NCBI GenBank assembly: GCA_030526355.1
Contig: JAUNDC010000001.1
Span: 126,397-170,231 of the forward strand
Direction of reading: 5' to 3'
Length of the DNA stretch: 43,835 bases
Source: Bacillota bacterium
GTDB taxonomy: Bacteria; Bacillota; Clostridia; Peptostreptococcales; Anaerovoracaceae
The notes under the pieces were generated by a model. The model searched no databases and was not told the DNA's origin. It saw nothing but the letters and a program-made list of their open reading frames with translations. Below are positions 24,471 through 32,281 of this stretch, in pieces (the first letter of the stretch is position 1; each line of letters opens with the position of its first letter). The position numbers and the translations under genes were made by a program.

Positions 24471-25655
24471 ATGATGACGAAAAACATATCAGAACTATTT
24501 TCAATTACAGCAGAATACTATCCGACAATACCGAGAGAAGAAATTGTAGGATACTGCAAATATAGACTATCATTGAACGCAGTAAAAAACTTAGGAGGAT
24601 CATTTCTGATAGCAGGGACAGCTATTGGTGAAGCAGTTGCAAATACAGCAAGCAGTGAGGGATTGTATCGCTGTGTGTTTCCTTATGGTGTAAAAGGGCA
24701 TCTCGCACGCTTTAAAGAGGATGAAGCTTTTCTAGGTACAATAGTGAATCAGAATGGTATAGCAGGACAGGCTAGATGGATTCCGGCAGAAAATTATTCT
24801 GTGCTTTTATCAATAAATCCTGTAACAATAGCAATCGCAGCAGTTATGCTGGATATCAATAAAAAACTTGATGTAATCAAGGAAACTCAGACGGAAATAA
24901 TGCAATTCATGGTTAATGATAAAGAAGCGGATCTGGAGGGTGCAGTAAACAGTTTGGCAGATATCCATGAGAACTTTAAATATAACAGTGATAATGAAAG
25001 ATGGATAGGAAGCAAGCTCACAATAGTGTCTTCAATAAAAAACAAGGCAGAGCACAATATCATATTTTTCAGGAAACAAATTAATGATACGTTGGACAAG
25101 CAGAAACTGATTCATGGAAGCAAAGGAGCAGATAAGCTTAATGATGATTTGAAACATAGTTTTAAATATTATCAGATCGGACTGTATCTATTTTCGTATG
25201 CATCTTTTATGGAAATAATATTGGGAGAGAATTACAATAAAGAATTTCTAAATCACATATCAGAGAAGATAAAAGATTATTCAGATCAATACCGCATTGA
25301 TTATACTGAATGTTATGATGCTCTTGAGTGCTATGCAAAGGGCACGGTACAGAAAAAAATACTTGGCGGTATAGGTGCTGCAAGTAAAGCGGCAGGTGAA
25401 GCTGTAGCTAGAATACCCGCAATCAGAAAAGGGCAGGCTGATGAGACATTGATAGCTGCCGGAGAGAAATTAAGTGAAATTAGAGAAAAGCAGGTAAATG
25501 ATACAATGGAATCATTTAGAAATAGTCGAGAGACTGGCGTGCAAATTTTTCGGGATAATATTGACACAATAAATAGATTATGCAATAAACCAGTTGAGAT
25601 ATTCTTTGATAATAAAGATATATATATCAGCGATATTTATGCGGCAGGAGCTTAA
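24471..25655 (+). CDS. Unknown protein with Gly/Ala-rich hydrophobic and helical regions
   Basis: 394 residues from ATG 24471, with AGGTG at 24460-24464; the GTG at 24462 overlaps that site. Gly/Ala-rich segments LGGSFLIAGTAIGEAVANTA (about 40-60) and ILGGIGAASKAAGEAVARIPAI (about 300-321) flank a long helical region, which contains the hydrophobic SINPVTIAIAAVMLDINKKLDVI followed by charged heptad-like sequence. There is no signal peptide. A hydrophobic hairpin followed by long helices is also seen in alpha-helical pore-forming proteins, but that is only an architectural analogy. Its neighbours are a membrane protein upstream, then a 46-residue ORF and a RelB/RelE-type pair. Confidence 0.7.
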   Translation: MMTKNISELFSITAEYYPTIPREEIVGYCKYRLSLNAVKNLGGSFLIAGTAIGEAVANTASSEGLYRCVFPYGVKGHLARFKEDEAFLGTIVNQNGIAGQARWIPAENYSVLLSINPVTIAIAAVMLDINKKLDVIKETQTEIMQFMVNDKEADLEGAVNSLADIHENFKYNSDNERWIGSKLTIVSSIKNKAEHNIIFFRKQINDTLDKQKLIHGSKGADKLNDDLKHSFKYYQIGLYLFSYASFMEIILGENYNKEFLNHISEKIKDYSDQYRIDYTECYDALECYAKGTVQKKILGGIGAASKAAGEAVARIPAIRKGQADETLIAAGEKLSEIREKQVNDTMESFRNSRETGVQIFRDNIDTINRLCNKPVEIFFDNKDIYISDIYAAGA

Positions 25656-25679
25656 ACGTTTTCACTAGTGAGGTAAAAA

Positions 25680-25820
25680 ATGAACTACGATAGAAAATAT
25701 TCAATGACAATTATCTGGGAAAGTAACTTGAGGCTTGGGGAACTGAAGCTTTTCCTGTATGATAACTGTATTGTTGGTATGGATTTTTCTAAAGAACGAA
25801 AGCAGTACGGCGATGAGTAA
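25680..25820 (+). CDS. Very small hypothetical protein
   Basis: 46 codons starting MNYDRKYSMTIIWESNLR, with a GTGAGGT ribosome site seven bases before the ATG. It follows the 397-residue-class gene by 24 bases and keeps its strand and AT-rich composition. No motif is visible. It may be the truncated start of a longer gene or a genuine small protein. Confidence 0.45.
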   Translation: MNYDRKYSMTIIWESNLRLGELKLFLYDNCIVGMDFSKERKQYGDE

Positions 25821-25855
25821 AACTCATATGGAATTAGGCAGGATATAAATACTTG

Positions 25856-25882
25856 AATTGTAACGCTGAATGCGTTACAATT
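25856..25882 (+). promoter_or_regulatory. Operator-like inverted repeat before the second toxin-antitoxin pair
   Basis: Perfect 11-base arms AATTGTAACGC (25856-25866) / GCGTTACAATT (25872-25882) with a 5-base centre, 23 bases before the antitoxin ATG. TATAAA near 25843 is a possible -10. It fits antitoxin autoregulation. Confidence 0.75.
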
Positions 25883-25905
25883 ATCTTAACGGGAGGTGAT
25901 ATGTA

Positions 25906-26208
25906 ATGGAAAAAACGGCTACACTGAATTTAAGGGTAAACCCTATGGTGAAAGAACGGGCTGAAACTGTATTATCAAAACTGGGAGTTCCGATGTCAAC
26001 TGCAATTGATATGTATTTAAACCAGATTTATTTAACGGGAGGGATTCCATTTGCAGTTGCATTACCGAAAGCACCGGACTCCGTAAATGCAGATTTAATG
26101 ACTGATGAACAACTGCATGCAAAGCTGAAGAAAGGGTATGAAGATATCGAGTCTGGAAGATTACAGAACGCTTCTGATGCATTTGCAAAATTTAGGGAGA
26201 ATCGTTGA
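25906..26208 (+). CDS. RelB/DinJ-type antitoxin
   Basis: 100 residues beginning EKTATLNLRVNPMVKERAETVLSKLG and VPMSTAIDMYLNQIYLTGGIPFAV, the ribbon-helix-helix and helix pattern of RelB/DinJ antitoxins (PF04221). The acidic C-terminal half should bind the toxin. GGGAGGTGAT precedes the ATG, and an 11+11 bp dyad lies just upstream. The stop overlaps the toxin ATG by one base (TGATG). Confidence 0.93.
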   Translation: MEKTATLNLRVNPMVKERAETVLSKLGVPMSTAIDMYLNQIYLTGGIPFAVALPKAPDSVNADLMTDEQLHAKLKKGYEDIESGRLQNASDAFAKFRENR

Positions 26209-26522
26209 TGAAGAAACAATATGTAGTAGAAATTACAGATGAAGCATTGATTGATATGGAAGAAATATATAATCATATTGCATATGTATTACTTTCTCCT
26301 GGGAATGCTATGGGACAGTATAATCGGATAGCCGATGCAGTGTTAAAGCTTGATATGTTTCCTGAACGGTTTCAGATTATAGATTCAGAACCAGAACTTT
26401 CAATGGGTTTAAGAAGAATGCTAGTAGATAATTATTCTGTTTTTTATGTAATCAAGAAAGACAGAGTTATTGTTACGGATGTACTGTATAGTGCATCGGA
26501 TATAGAGAGAAGACTAAAATAA
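26208..26522 (+). CDS. RelE/ParE-superfamily toxin
   Basis: 104 residues from the ATG at 26208 (a TTG one codon upstream overlaps the antitoxin stop). KQYVVEITDEALIDMEEIYNHIAY, then LDMFPERFQIID, LRRMLVDNYSVFYVIKKDRVIVTDVLYSASD is the full RelE/ParE core. With a RelB/DinJ-like partner, mRNA cleavage at the ribosome is the usual activity, though the helix-rich N-terminus also resembles ParE; not decided. It is translated coupled to the antitoxin and ends at a strong terminator. The pair closes the AT-rich island starting at 23148. Confidence 0.93.
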   Translation: MKKQYVVEITDEALIDMEEIYNHIAYVLLSPGNAMGQYNRIADAVLKLDMFPERFQIIDSEPELSMGLRRMLVDNYSVFYVIKKDRVIVTDVLYSASDIERRLK

Positions 26523-26537
26523 TAGTCAAAAGTAAGA

Positions 26538-26584
26538 AACAAAACCGACCTCTCCGAAAATCGGAGAAGCCGGTTTTGTTTTTT
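26538..26584. terminator. Strong bidirectional terminator
   Basis: A long stem has outer arms AACAAAACCG (26538-26547) / CGGTTTTGTT (26571-26580) and an inner TCTCCGA / TCGGAGA with an AAA loop. TTTTTT follows at 26579-26584. It ends the toxin-antitoxin transcript and the converging minus-strand operon. Confidence 0.93.
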
Positions 26585-26587
26585 GAT

Positions 26588-27106
26588 TTAGGTTATATGA
26601 ATGTCCTCAAGGTCGCCGGTGAGTGAATCCAGGACCTTGTATTTTTTTTCGTCAAGCTCGAGATTGTGAAACTCGAAAAGGTAAAGAGGCTTGTACATCC
26701 TTTCGGTGATGTGATCCTCCAGAACAGCAGGAGCATTCAGATTCCTGAACTTCCTGTTGATGCCGGTGACGTTGTAATCCCATGCACTTTTCAGAGCCTC
26801 AGCCTCTGAAAGTTTATCTGCCAGTATGCAGGCCTCATCAACCTCCATTTCCTCGGCGGATGGCAGCATTGCCAGCTTGCCGGGACTCATGGCTATTTCA
26901 TCAAAACCGGCATAATAGCCTGCGTATCGGGTCGTTTTGCGTGTAGCCTTGAGAGCGACGCGGAACTGAAAAACCCAGCACAGGCTGTAAAGCGTGTTCA
27001 CGTGCCTGACAGTGATGCCGTCCAGCTTTTTGGATTTTTCCATACGCTTCAGGAACATTTCAGGGCTGTATCGAAGCCCGCGAAGAACATCAATCTTCTT
27101 AAGCAT
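26588..27106 (-). CDS. Unknown protein in the symporter operon
   Basis: 172 residues, no membrane helix. YSLCWVFQFRVALKATRKTTRYAGYYAGFDEIAMSPGKLAMLP is the most distinctive stretch, and the C-terminal part has charged FEFHNLELDEKKYKVLDSL. I do not recognise a family. The ATG overlaps the end of the SSS symporter gene by eight bases, so it is translated coupled to it and likely serves the same process as a cytosolic factor or enzyme for the imported compound. Confidence 0.65.
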   Translation of the reverse strand: MLKKIDVLRGLRYSPEMFLKRMEKSKKLDGITVRHVNTLYSLCWVFQFRVALKATRKTTRYAGYYAGFDEIAMSPGKLAMLPSAEEMEVDEACILADKLSEAEALKSAWDYNVTGINRKFRNLNAPAVLEDHITERMYKPLYLFEFHNLELDEKKYKVLDSLTGDLEDIHIT

Positions 27107-28691
27107 CTGCAGTTACCTTGGCAAATTGATCTGCGCTCATCTGAACTCCTGAAGGAACAGCAGCATCCTCAACCTCATCGAAGCTCTTGGCATAATTGAA
27201 CATATCCACAACTTCCTGCGGAGGCTTCGGAGTCAGCTTGCTGACAATTATGTAAGCTGCGATTGCCAGTACCAGTGCGGCGAAGAAGGTATGTATGTTA
27301 GTTGATTCCTGTAGCAGGTAGTACCATGCGAAGCCGGTTATTGAACCGACAATCATGGAAGCAACTGCGCCCTCCTTTGTACCGTTTTTCCAGTAGAGAC
27401 CGCCTACGATACAAGGAATGAACGCTGGCGAAAGAACTGACCATGCAATCCATGTGAGCTGGTAAACTCCTACGGAGAAAAGCGGAACGAAGCACATAGC
27501 ACAGGAGATAAGTCCCAGAATGTATGTGGAGACGCGAGTTATTTTCATTTTGTGAGCTTCGCTGGCATCAGGCTTGATCATGGTAAGCAGATCGTTTCCT
27601 ACCGATGAACCGATAACCAGAAGCAGCGCGCTGGCTGTTGACATGATTGCTGCAGTTGCACCTGCCAGAATCAGACCTGCCAGAACAGGCGGCAGATTTG
27701 TAAGAGCCAGCATAGGCATGATGTATTCGGCACTTCCGCCCGGAAGCATTGAAGCATCAGGGAAGGAAACACGACCAACCATACCGAGAATATATACACC
27801 GAATGCCAGAACGAAACCAAAAGCAGCACCAATCATAGGAACCAGCTTGATGGATTTTTCGTCCTTGATTGCAACAGTTTTAATAATAAGGTGAGGCTGA
27901 CCCATGTAGCCGATGAAATATACCAGAGCGATACCTGCAATCATCAGAGGTGCGCCTTTCAGATAATAATCCTCACCCCACAGGGTAGCCAGGCCTTCGT
28001 TGATTTCTGTGAGACCGTGGTTCATACCTGTGAGACCGCCTACATTGTGGATGCAGACAGGAATCAGAATGAACAGTCCGATAATCATAAGAATCGACTG
28101 GACGAAATCAGTGTATGCTACCGACAGATATCCACCGGCACCTGTATAGATGAGGATGGCGATGCAGCCCAGAATCAGTGAAATAGTGTAATTAAGTCCG
28201 GTAATGCATGAAACCAGCACTCCCATAGCCATAAACTCTACCAGCAGAGAAATAATCATGGCGATGATGAGTATTATTACGGAAAGATAACGTACACCTT
28301 TGCTGTAGTAACGATGTCCGAAGAACTCAGGTATTGTGAGAGCCTTGGACTTTTCTGTATACTTCCTCATTCTTCTGGCGATGATACCAAAGTTGAGCAC
28401 AGGCCCGAAAACGTCTCCGGGAGCTGCCCACAGAGAAGAGGCGCCGGCTTCCCAGCCATACTGAGGTCCGGCTATGTACATTCCGCCGCCTAGAGAGCTT
28501 GAGCCGTGAGCCAGAGCTGTAATCCACGGACCCATGGATCTGCCACCTACAAACCAGTCTTCAGAATTCTTAACTTTTTTAGCGGCCCAGAGACCTACGA
28601 ACATGATCACTGCAATGTAAAGCACCAGCATTACAGGGACAGTGATCGGGATATCAAATCCAAGTGCTTGTTCAAGTGTGTTTTTAGTCAT
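27099..28691 (-). CDS. Sodium:solute symporter (SSS family)
   Basis: 530 residues, about 13 helices. The start VPVMLVLYIAVIMFVGLWAAKKVKN, then EDWFVGGRSMGPW, is the classical SSS opening. IPEFFGHRYYSKGVRYLS and LAGATAAIMSTASALLLVIGSSVGNDL (sodium-2 site serines/threonines in helix 8) are conserved as in PanF/PutP relatives. A sodium-driven importer for a small organic solute follows from family; the substrate is unknown. Directly upstream is a 39-residue single-TM protein and before that a Zn-dehydrogenase, so the solute may be a polyol or amino alcohol. Confidence 0.92.
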   Translation of the reverse strand: MTKNTLEQALGFDIPITVPVMLVLYIAVIMFVGLWAAKKVKNSEDWFVGGRSMGPWITALAHGSSSLGGGMYIAGPQYGWEAGASSLWAAPGDVFGPVLNFGIIARRMRKYTEKSKALTIPEFFGHRYYSKGVRYLSVIILIIAMIISLLVEFMAMGVLVSCITGLNYTISLILGCIAILIYTGAGGYLSVAYTDFVQSILMIIGLFILIPVCIHNVGGLTGMNHGLTEINEGLATLWGEDYYLKGAPLMIAGIALVYFIGYMGQPHLIIKTVAIKDEKSIKLVPMIGAAFGFVLAFGVYILGMVGRVSFPDASMLPGGSAEYIMPMLALTNLPPVLAGLILAGATAAIMSTASALLLVIGSSVGNDLLTMIKPDASEAHKMKITRVSTYILGLISCAMCFVPLFSVGVYQLTWIAWSVLSPAFIPCIVGGLYWKNGTKEGAVASMIVGSITGFAWYYLLQESTNIHTFFAALVLAIAAYIIVSKLTPKPPQEVVDMFNYAKSFDEVEDAAVPSGVQMSADQFAKVTADA

Positions 28692-28706
28692 TTCTGCTTA
28701 TCCTCC

Positions 28707-28826
28707 CTATAACTTCCAAAGTCCTTTGGCAAATGTAACTGTAGCTATGACTGCCACCACGACAGTCCCGATAATAAGAACCCCGGTGCTTACAGGGAAA
28801 TCAAAAAACCACGATAGCGTATTCAT
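28707..28826 (-). CDS. Symporter small accessory protein, single TM
   Basis: 39 residues: MNTLSWFFDFPVSTGVLIIG, then a hydrophobic TVVVAVIATVTFAKGLWKL. The ATG at 28826 has GGAGG upstream, which chooses this start over longer readings. Such one-helix peptides are regularly encoded just before SSS symporters in Firmicutes (the 'symporter small accessory protein' group). It lies 15 bases before the symporter start and only four after the dehydrogenase stop. It probably assembles with the symporter in the membrane. Confidence 0.8.
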   Translation of the reverse strand: MNTLSWFFDFPVSTGVLIIGTVVVAVIATVTFAKGLWKL

Positions 28827-28830
28827 TGAT

Positions 28831-29859
28831 TTATTTTTCCTCCATTTCAAATAATATTTTTGCGACTTTTTTATCCTTGCTGCAAAGCGCACGGAATGCA
28901 TCCTCACACTCTTCAGGTTTGTATACGGCTGAAATCAGCAACGATACGTTCACCTTTCCATCTGCAATGAGCTCAGCAGCCTGACGTATGTGTTCAGAGC
29001 AGTAGACATTGCAGCCGGTTACAGAAATCTGCTTTGCAACTATTTCGTTTATATCAAAGATGAAATCATCCTCAAATATACTTACAACGTATACCCGACC
29101 TCCCGGAAGCGTCCGGGAAACTGCTGTGTTAAAAGCGGAAGCGTTTCCTGCTGCTTCTATGGCCACATCGTAGAAGCCGTCAATGCAGTCCGAAGATTCC
29201 GAATCGGGACTGACGCTGCTGTCACCTGTGATCACCTTGGCTCCCAGCTGTGCCGCCAGCTCCAGACGCGCTTTGGAACGACCCATTACCGTTATATTCT
29301 TCACGCCATATACAGCACGGGCTGCCAGAATTGTGAGAAGCCCGATGGGACCCGGACCGATGATTAGTATTCTGTCGGTTTCTTTGAGTGCGGCTTTTTC
29401 ACATATATTGAGTGCTACTGCCAGCGGTTCGGCAAGAGCAAGCTGCTTCAGGTCAACGTAGTCCGGTGCAACAATTACGTCCTTTTCCGGCAATACGATG
29501 TACTGAGCATATGTTCCCGGTCTTACCTCGCCGATGAAACCTAGCTGGCTGCAGCTGCCGGGGAAGCCTGTGCGGCATGCTACGCATTCGCCGCATGTAA
29601 CCATAGGATTAGCGGTGACCTTATCTCCAATCCTGATTGAGGTGACTCCGGCACCTGTGCCTACAACGGTTCCTGAAAATTCGTGGCCCATTATTTCAGG
29701 TATATTCTGAATGAACATGCCTTTGTTATAGATGTGGAGATCCGAGCCGCAGATGCCTGCGTAAGCAATCCTGATGAGTACCTGGCCGACACCGCATTGA
29801 GGGACGGGCTTATCCTCACATCGGATATTCTGTATGCCGTAATAGCTTATAGCTTTCAT
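28831..29859 (-). CDS. Zinc-dependent medium-chain dehydrogenase
   Basis: 342 residues. Catalytic zinc ligands are C37 (GICGSDLH) and H59/E60 (MGHEFSG). The structural zinc is held by C89, C92, C95, C103 (CGECVACRTGFPGSC). The Rossmann loop is IIGPGPIGLLTILAA. The set matches the Tdh/sorbitol dehydrogenase/galactitol-1-phosphate dehydrogenase group, NAD(H)-dependent oxidation of a secondary alcohol. The substrate is not resolvable by eye. It is the first gene of a minus-strand operon with the small TM peptide, the SSS symporter and a 172-residue protein, so it probably oxidises the imported compound. Confidence 0.92.
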   Translation of the reverse strand: MKAISYYGIQNIRCEDKPVPQCGVGQVLIRIAYAGICGSDLHIYNKGMFIQNIPEIMGHEFSGTVVGTGAGVTSIRIGDKVTANPMVTCGECVACRTGFPGSCSQLGFIGEVRPGTYAQYIVLPEKDVIVAPDYVDLKQLALAEPLAVALNICEKAALKETDRILIIGPGPIGLLTILAARAVYGVKNITVMGRSKARLELAAQLGAKVITGDSSVSPDSESSDCIDGFYDVAIEAAGNASAFNTAVSRTLPGGRVYVVSIFEDDFIFDINEIVAKQISVTGCNVYCSEHIRQAAELIADGKVNVSLLISAVYKPEECEDAFRALCSKDKKVAKILFEMEEK

Positions 29860-30048
29860 AAGCAGTCCTTTCTGGTAAAAAAATTTCAGTCTGAATAGCG
29901 TTCGTTTTACAATATTGATTTATCGAGATATTACATTATCACGTTAAAGCGTTCAAGCCAATATGTATAATAACACAAAACAACAATAATATGTAGGATT
30001 TTTTATAAAAAATTGAAAAAACTGCATCGCAATGATAATCATGAAATA

Positions 30049-30078
30049 TTGATATTGAATGCCGGATTATTGTATAAT
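30049..30078 (+). promoter_or_regulatory. Promoter of the DUF2752 gene
   Basis: TTGATA (30049-30054) and TATAAT (30073-30078) with an 18-base spacer. The 274-base gap back to the dehydrogenase start should also hold that operon's promoter, but I could not fix it. Confidence 0.65.
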
Positions 30079-30133
30079 TACTGGAACTTCAATTCTGGAT
30101 TTACATAGGTATAATAGAAGGTGGATTAAGATT

Positions 30134-30547
30134 ATGAATATGGATGAGGGTAAAATTGGAAATGTGGAGCGGATGAGAAAGCATGACCCTGTAAGAAAAA
30201 GGATATTGATAATATATGCAGCGGTAATCGGCATAGGGGCGTTATATACTGTGCTGATTTATACCACAGGGTTTGGGATACCGTGCCTTTTCAATCAGAT
30301 TACAGGGCTTCAGTGTCCTGGCTGCGGGACCTCAAGAATGGCTCTCGCAGTAATGCGGTTTGACTTTGCTGAAGGCTTCATGTATAATCCGGTAGCTTTT
30401 GTTACAGTGCCCGTATGGGTTTTAATAAGTATAGGGTGTTATATCGGATACCCGGCATCACTGCGGCAGGGAAAGGTGCTTCTTCGGATTTTTTATGTGA
30501 ATGTGGCGGCGTATATTGTTTTTGGCATAGTAAGGAATGTGATCTGA
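30134..30547 (+). CDS. DUF2752 membrane protein
   Basis: 137 residues from the ATG at 30134, with AGGTGG upstream; upstream in-frame codons are not family-like. It has three helices, and the signature GLQCPGCGTSRMALAVMRFDFAEGFMYNPV is the DUF2752 hallmark: Cys-Pro-x-Cys-Gly-x-x-Arg on the membrane surface, then a short amphipathic stretch with NP. The two cysteines could bind metal or form a disulfide. The function is unknown. It often neighbours small membrane proteins, as here (DUF4190 follows). Confidence 0.85.
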   Translation: MNMDEGKIGNVERMRKHDPVRKRILIIYAAVIGIGALYTVLIYTTGFGIPCLFNQITGLQCPGCGTSRMALAVMRFDFAEGFMYNPVAFVTVPVWVLISIGCYIGYPASLRQGKVLLRIFYVNVAAYIVFGIVRNVI

Positions 30548-30589
30548 TATCAGAGCAGAGTAATTCTCGTTTGGTTTAATGTATGTTAA

Positions 30590-30618
30590 TTGACTTTTTT
30601 ATCCTGCTACCTTAAAAT
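30590..30618 (+). promoter_or_regulatory. Promoter of the DUF4190 gene
   Basis: TTGACT (30590-30595) and TAAAAT (30613-30618) with a 17-base spacer, 70 bases before the ATG at 30688. Confidence 0.65.
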
Positions 30619-30687
30619 ACTGTTGGAATCAAATATCGGTTATTTATATTATTAGTGAGAGAAATTAAAAGAAAGGATAGTAATCAG

Positions 30688-30969
30688 ATGTATAATGATA
30701 TGAACAATGAGCCGTATACATATCAGACTCCGCCGGTACCTCCTGCACATGGCAAGGCAGTAGCATCACTTGTACTGGGTATACTTGGTATTGTGTGCTG
30801 CGGAATTTGCGGCCTGATAGGATTGGTGTTATCAGTATCAGCGAAGAACGAAGGAAATAATGAGGGTATCAGAACTGCCGGATTTGTACTGGGAATAATC
30901 AGTGTGGCTGTGTGGGCTATAGGTATATTATGCAGCATTGTAACGGGAGCTTTTTCTTCTGTTATTTAG
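30688..30969 (+). CDS. DUF4190 small membrane protein
   Basis: 93 residues from ATG 30688, with GAAAGGA upstream. A Pro/Tyr-rich cytosolic head (EPYTYQTPPVPPAHGK) is followed by two helices joined by the conserved SVSAKNEGNNEGIRTAG loop. AVASLVLGILGIVCCGICGLIGLVL is the DUF4190 first helix. The role is unknown. The stop codon lies inside the first 32-bp repeat of the adjacent array (30965-31023), so the element is inserted right at the gene end. Confidence 0.85.
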   Translation: MYNDMNNEPYTYQTPPVPPAHGKAVASLVLGILGIVCCGICGLIGLVLSVSAKNEGNNEGIRTAGFVLGIISVAVWAIGILCSIVTGAFSSVI

Positions 30970-31023
30970 AACGTTCTCAAAATTCTTCTGATGTGATTTA
31001 GAGCGTTCTTAAAATTCTTCTGA
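30965..31023 (+). repeat. Two 32-bp-period repeats with palindromic core
   Basis: Copies 30965-30991 and 30997-31023 are 27 bases each, differ at two positions and have a 32-base period. Both read TTTAGA-CGTTCT-AAAATTCTTCTGA. The core AGAACGTTCT is a perfect 10-base palindrome in the first copy and has one change in the second. With flanking ATTT (before the core) and CAAAATT (after it) they share the frame of the 15089-15181 array but not its core. Confidence 0.9.
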
Positions 31024-31029
31024 CTCCCC

Positions 31030-31284
31030 AAAACGTGTATAATTATCTGAACCAGAGTTGATTTTACACGTTTTTTTCTTTTGATTGTGAATAATTCCAG
31101 TGGTTTTTAAGTAACCTCAGCAAATAATTGATTAATTTGTTGCTAATAGTAATTTATGTTGATTAATTTGCTGTTGCATGTCTCGGATTTTATGTTAAAA
31201 TGCCATGCAAATAAAATTATTATAAAAAACGTGTAAAAAAATATTTAGTTGCTTTAAAAATACACTAAATGGAAAACTATTACA
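31030..31284 (-). repeat. Dispersed non-coding element, copy 2 (inverted)
   Basis: Read on the minus strand from 31284, it opens with the 31-base block (31254-31284) shared with 14843-14873 with one mismatch. Then come TACACGTTTTTT (31224-31235), a GCAACAGCAAATTA block near 31165, a CAACAAATTAATC block near 31130, a GCTGAGGTT block near 31110 and a terminal hairpin AAAACGTGTA (31030-31039) / TACACGTTTT (31065-31074) with a 25-base loop. Block order and spacing match copy 1 although the interior has diverged. Next to the hairpin lies the 32-bp array. No coding frame is shared. Confidence 0.75.
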
Positions 31285-31300
31285 TTTTATTATAATCTAT

Positions 31301-31374
31301 TATATTCGTATTCAAACGATGCCTGCTCTGTATCAAATATATTCGTATTCAAACGATGCCTGATCTGTATCAAA
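31301..31374 (-). repeat. 37-bp tandem duplication at the end of the tocopherol-cyclase-like gene
   Basis: 31301-31337 and 31338-31374 are identical except one base. Period 37 shifts the frame. With one copy the protein would end YEYNRL instead of YEYI, so only the last residues change. One copy now lies outside the gene. Confidence 0.95.
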
Positions 31375-32175
31375 TGAGAAAATAACACGTCCGTTCTCTT
31401 TAAGACAATATGATGCTCTGCAGGACAGGTTTTCGTGGATTATCCTTATCATATCTCCATTTGAGGGCGCTTTTAGAGGGTGCCCTGCTGATTCAAGGAG
31501 ACTGACTTCCAGCTCCAGGCTGCCTTGAACAACCTTGATAACTCCATCGTGAAGCTTTGTCAATCTGGCTCCATGATAGGTTGCAAGTCTGTACTCGTGC
31601 TCTTTCCATGATATATTGCCTATGATTCCCGTGAAATTAAATCCGGCAAATGGAATGTCAGCAACAGACAGCATCAGTGAGCCGCCGGGGAAACAGCATT
31701 GAGTCCATGCGTATTCTGAAGGAAAAGACCTGCCGCGATCTCCCTCCCAGTAGCCGGTACCATTTTCAAAAGAATACTCCTGACCGTTAATATCAACCGT
31801 TCCGCAGATATTATGCTTCATGCTGATTACGCTGTGCCTGCATTCCATAAACGGAACCAGCGCGAAGGGCCCCATTATATCGTATTTTAAAGGGCTGAGG
31901 GCGCTGAAGTGCAGCTTTCCATAAGCTTTGAGATTCGGTGTGTGTATAGCCAGAGAAATACCGTTTTTACCGAAGCTGTTTTTTTCGATAGTAATATTTT
32001 TCCCATGCCTGCTGAAGTCATCGGCTGAATAAGGAATTGTCCAGGAACCATTATCCGTAATGATCTGAATTGATGCAGTGCGATGCCTACCGGTCTGATG
32101 TACAGCAGGAATAAACGCGAGCATCTGTGAATCTGACTGGCATTTCATGTACCATCCATAAAATGAATTCCGCAT
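31333..32175 (-). CDS. Tocopherol-cyclase-like family protein
   Basis: 280 residues from the ATG at 32175, with TGGAGG upstream; a start four codons earlier overlaps that site. The central GTGYWEGDRGRSFPSEYAWTQC, with the nearby SLMLSVADIPFAG and later RLATYHGARL, matches the tocopherol cyclase-like fold (PF14249). In plants the fold closes tocopherol rings. The bacterial anaerobe members are of unknown function and probably act on lipids or bind them, given the beta-barrel fold. It is alone on the minus strand. The C-terminus is altered by a 37-bp duplication. Confidence 0.8.
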   Translation of the reverse strand: MRNSFYGWYMKCQSDSQMLAFIPAVHQTGRHRTASIQIITDNGSWTIPYSADDFSRHGKNITIEKNSFGKNGISLAIHTPNLKAYGKLHFSALSPLKYDIMGPFALVPFMECRHSVISMKHNICGTVDINGQEYSFENGTGYWEGDRGRSFPSEYAWTQCCFPGGSLMLSVADIPFAGFNFTGIIGNISWKEHEYRLATYHGARLTKLHDGVIKVVQGSLELEVSLLESAGHPLKAPSNGDMIRIIHENLSCRASYCLKENGRVIFSFDTDQASFEYEYI

Positions 32176-32281
32176 AATAGCCTCCATACGAGTGATATAT
32201 ATATTATTGCCGGAACCGGTGCATTTTAGGAATCTGAAATCAGTTTTGCGGAACCAGCGCGATGACTGCTTTCGAACAATA

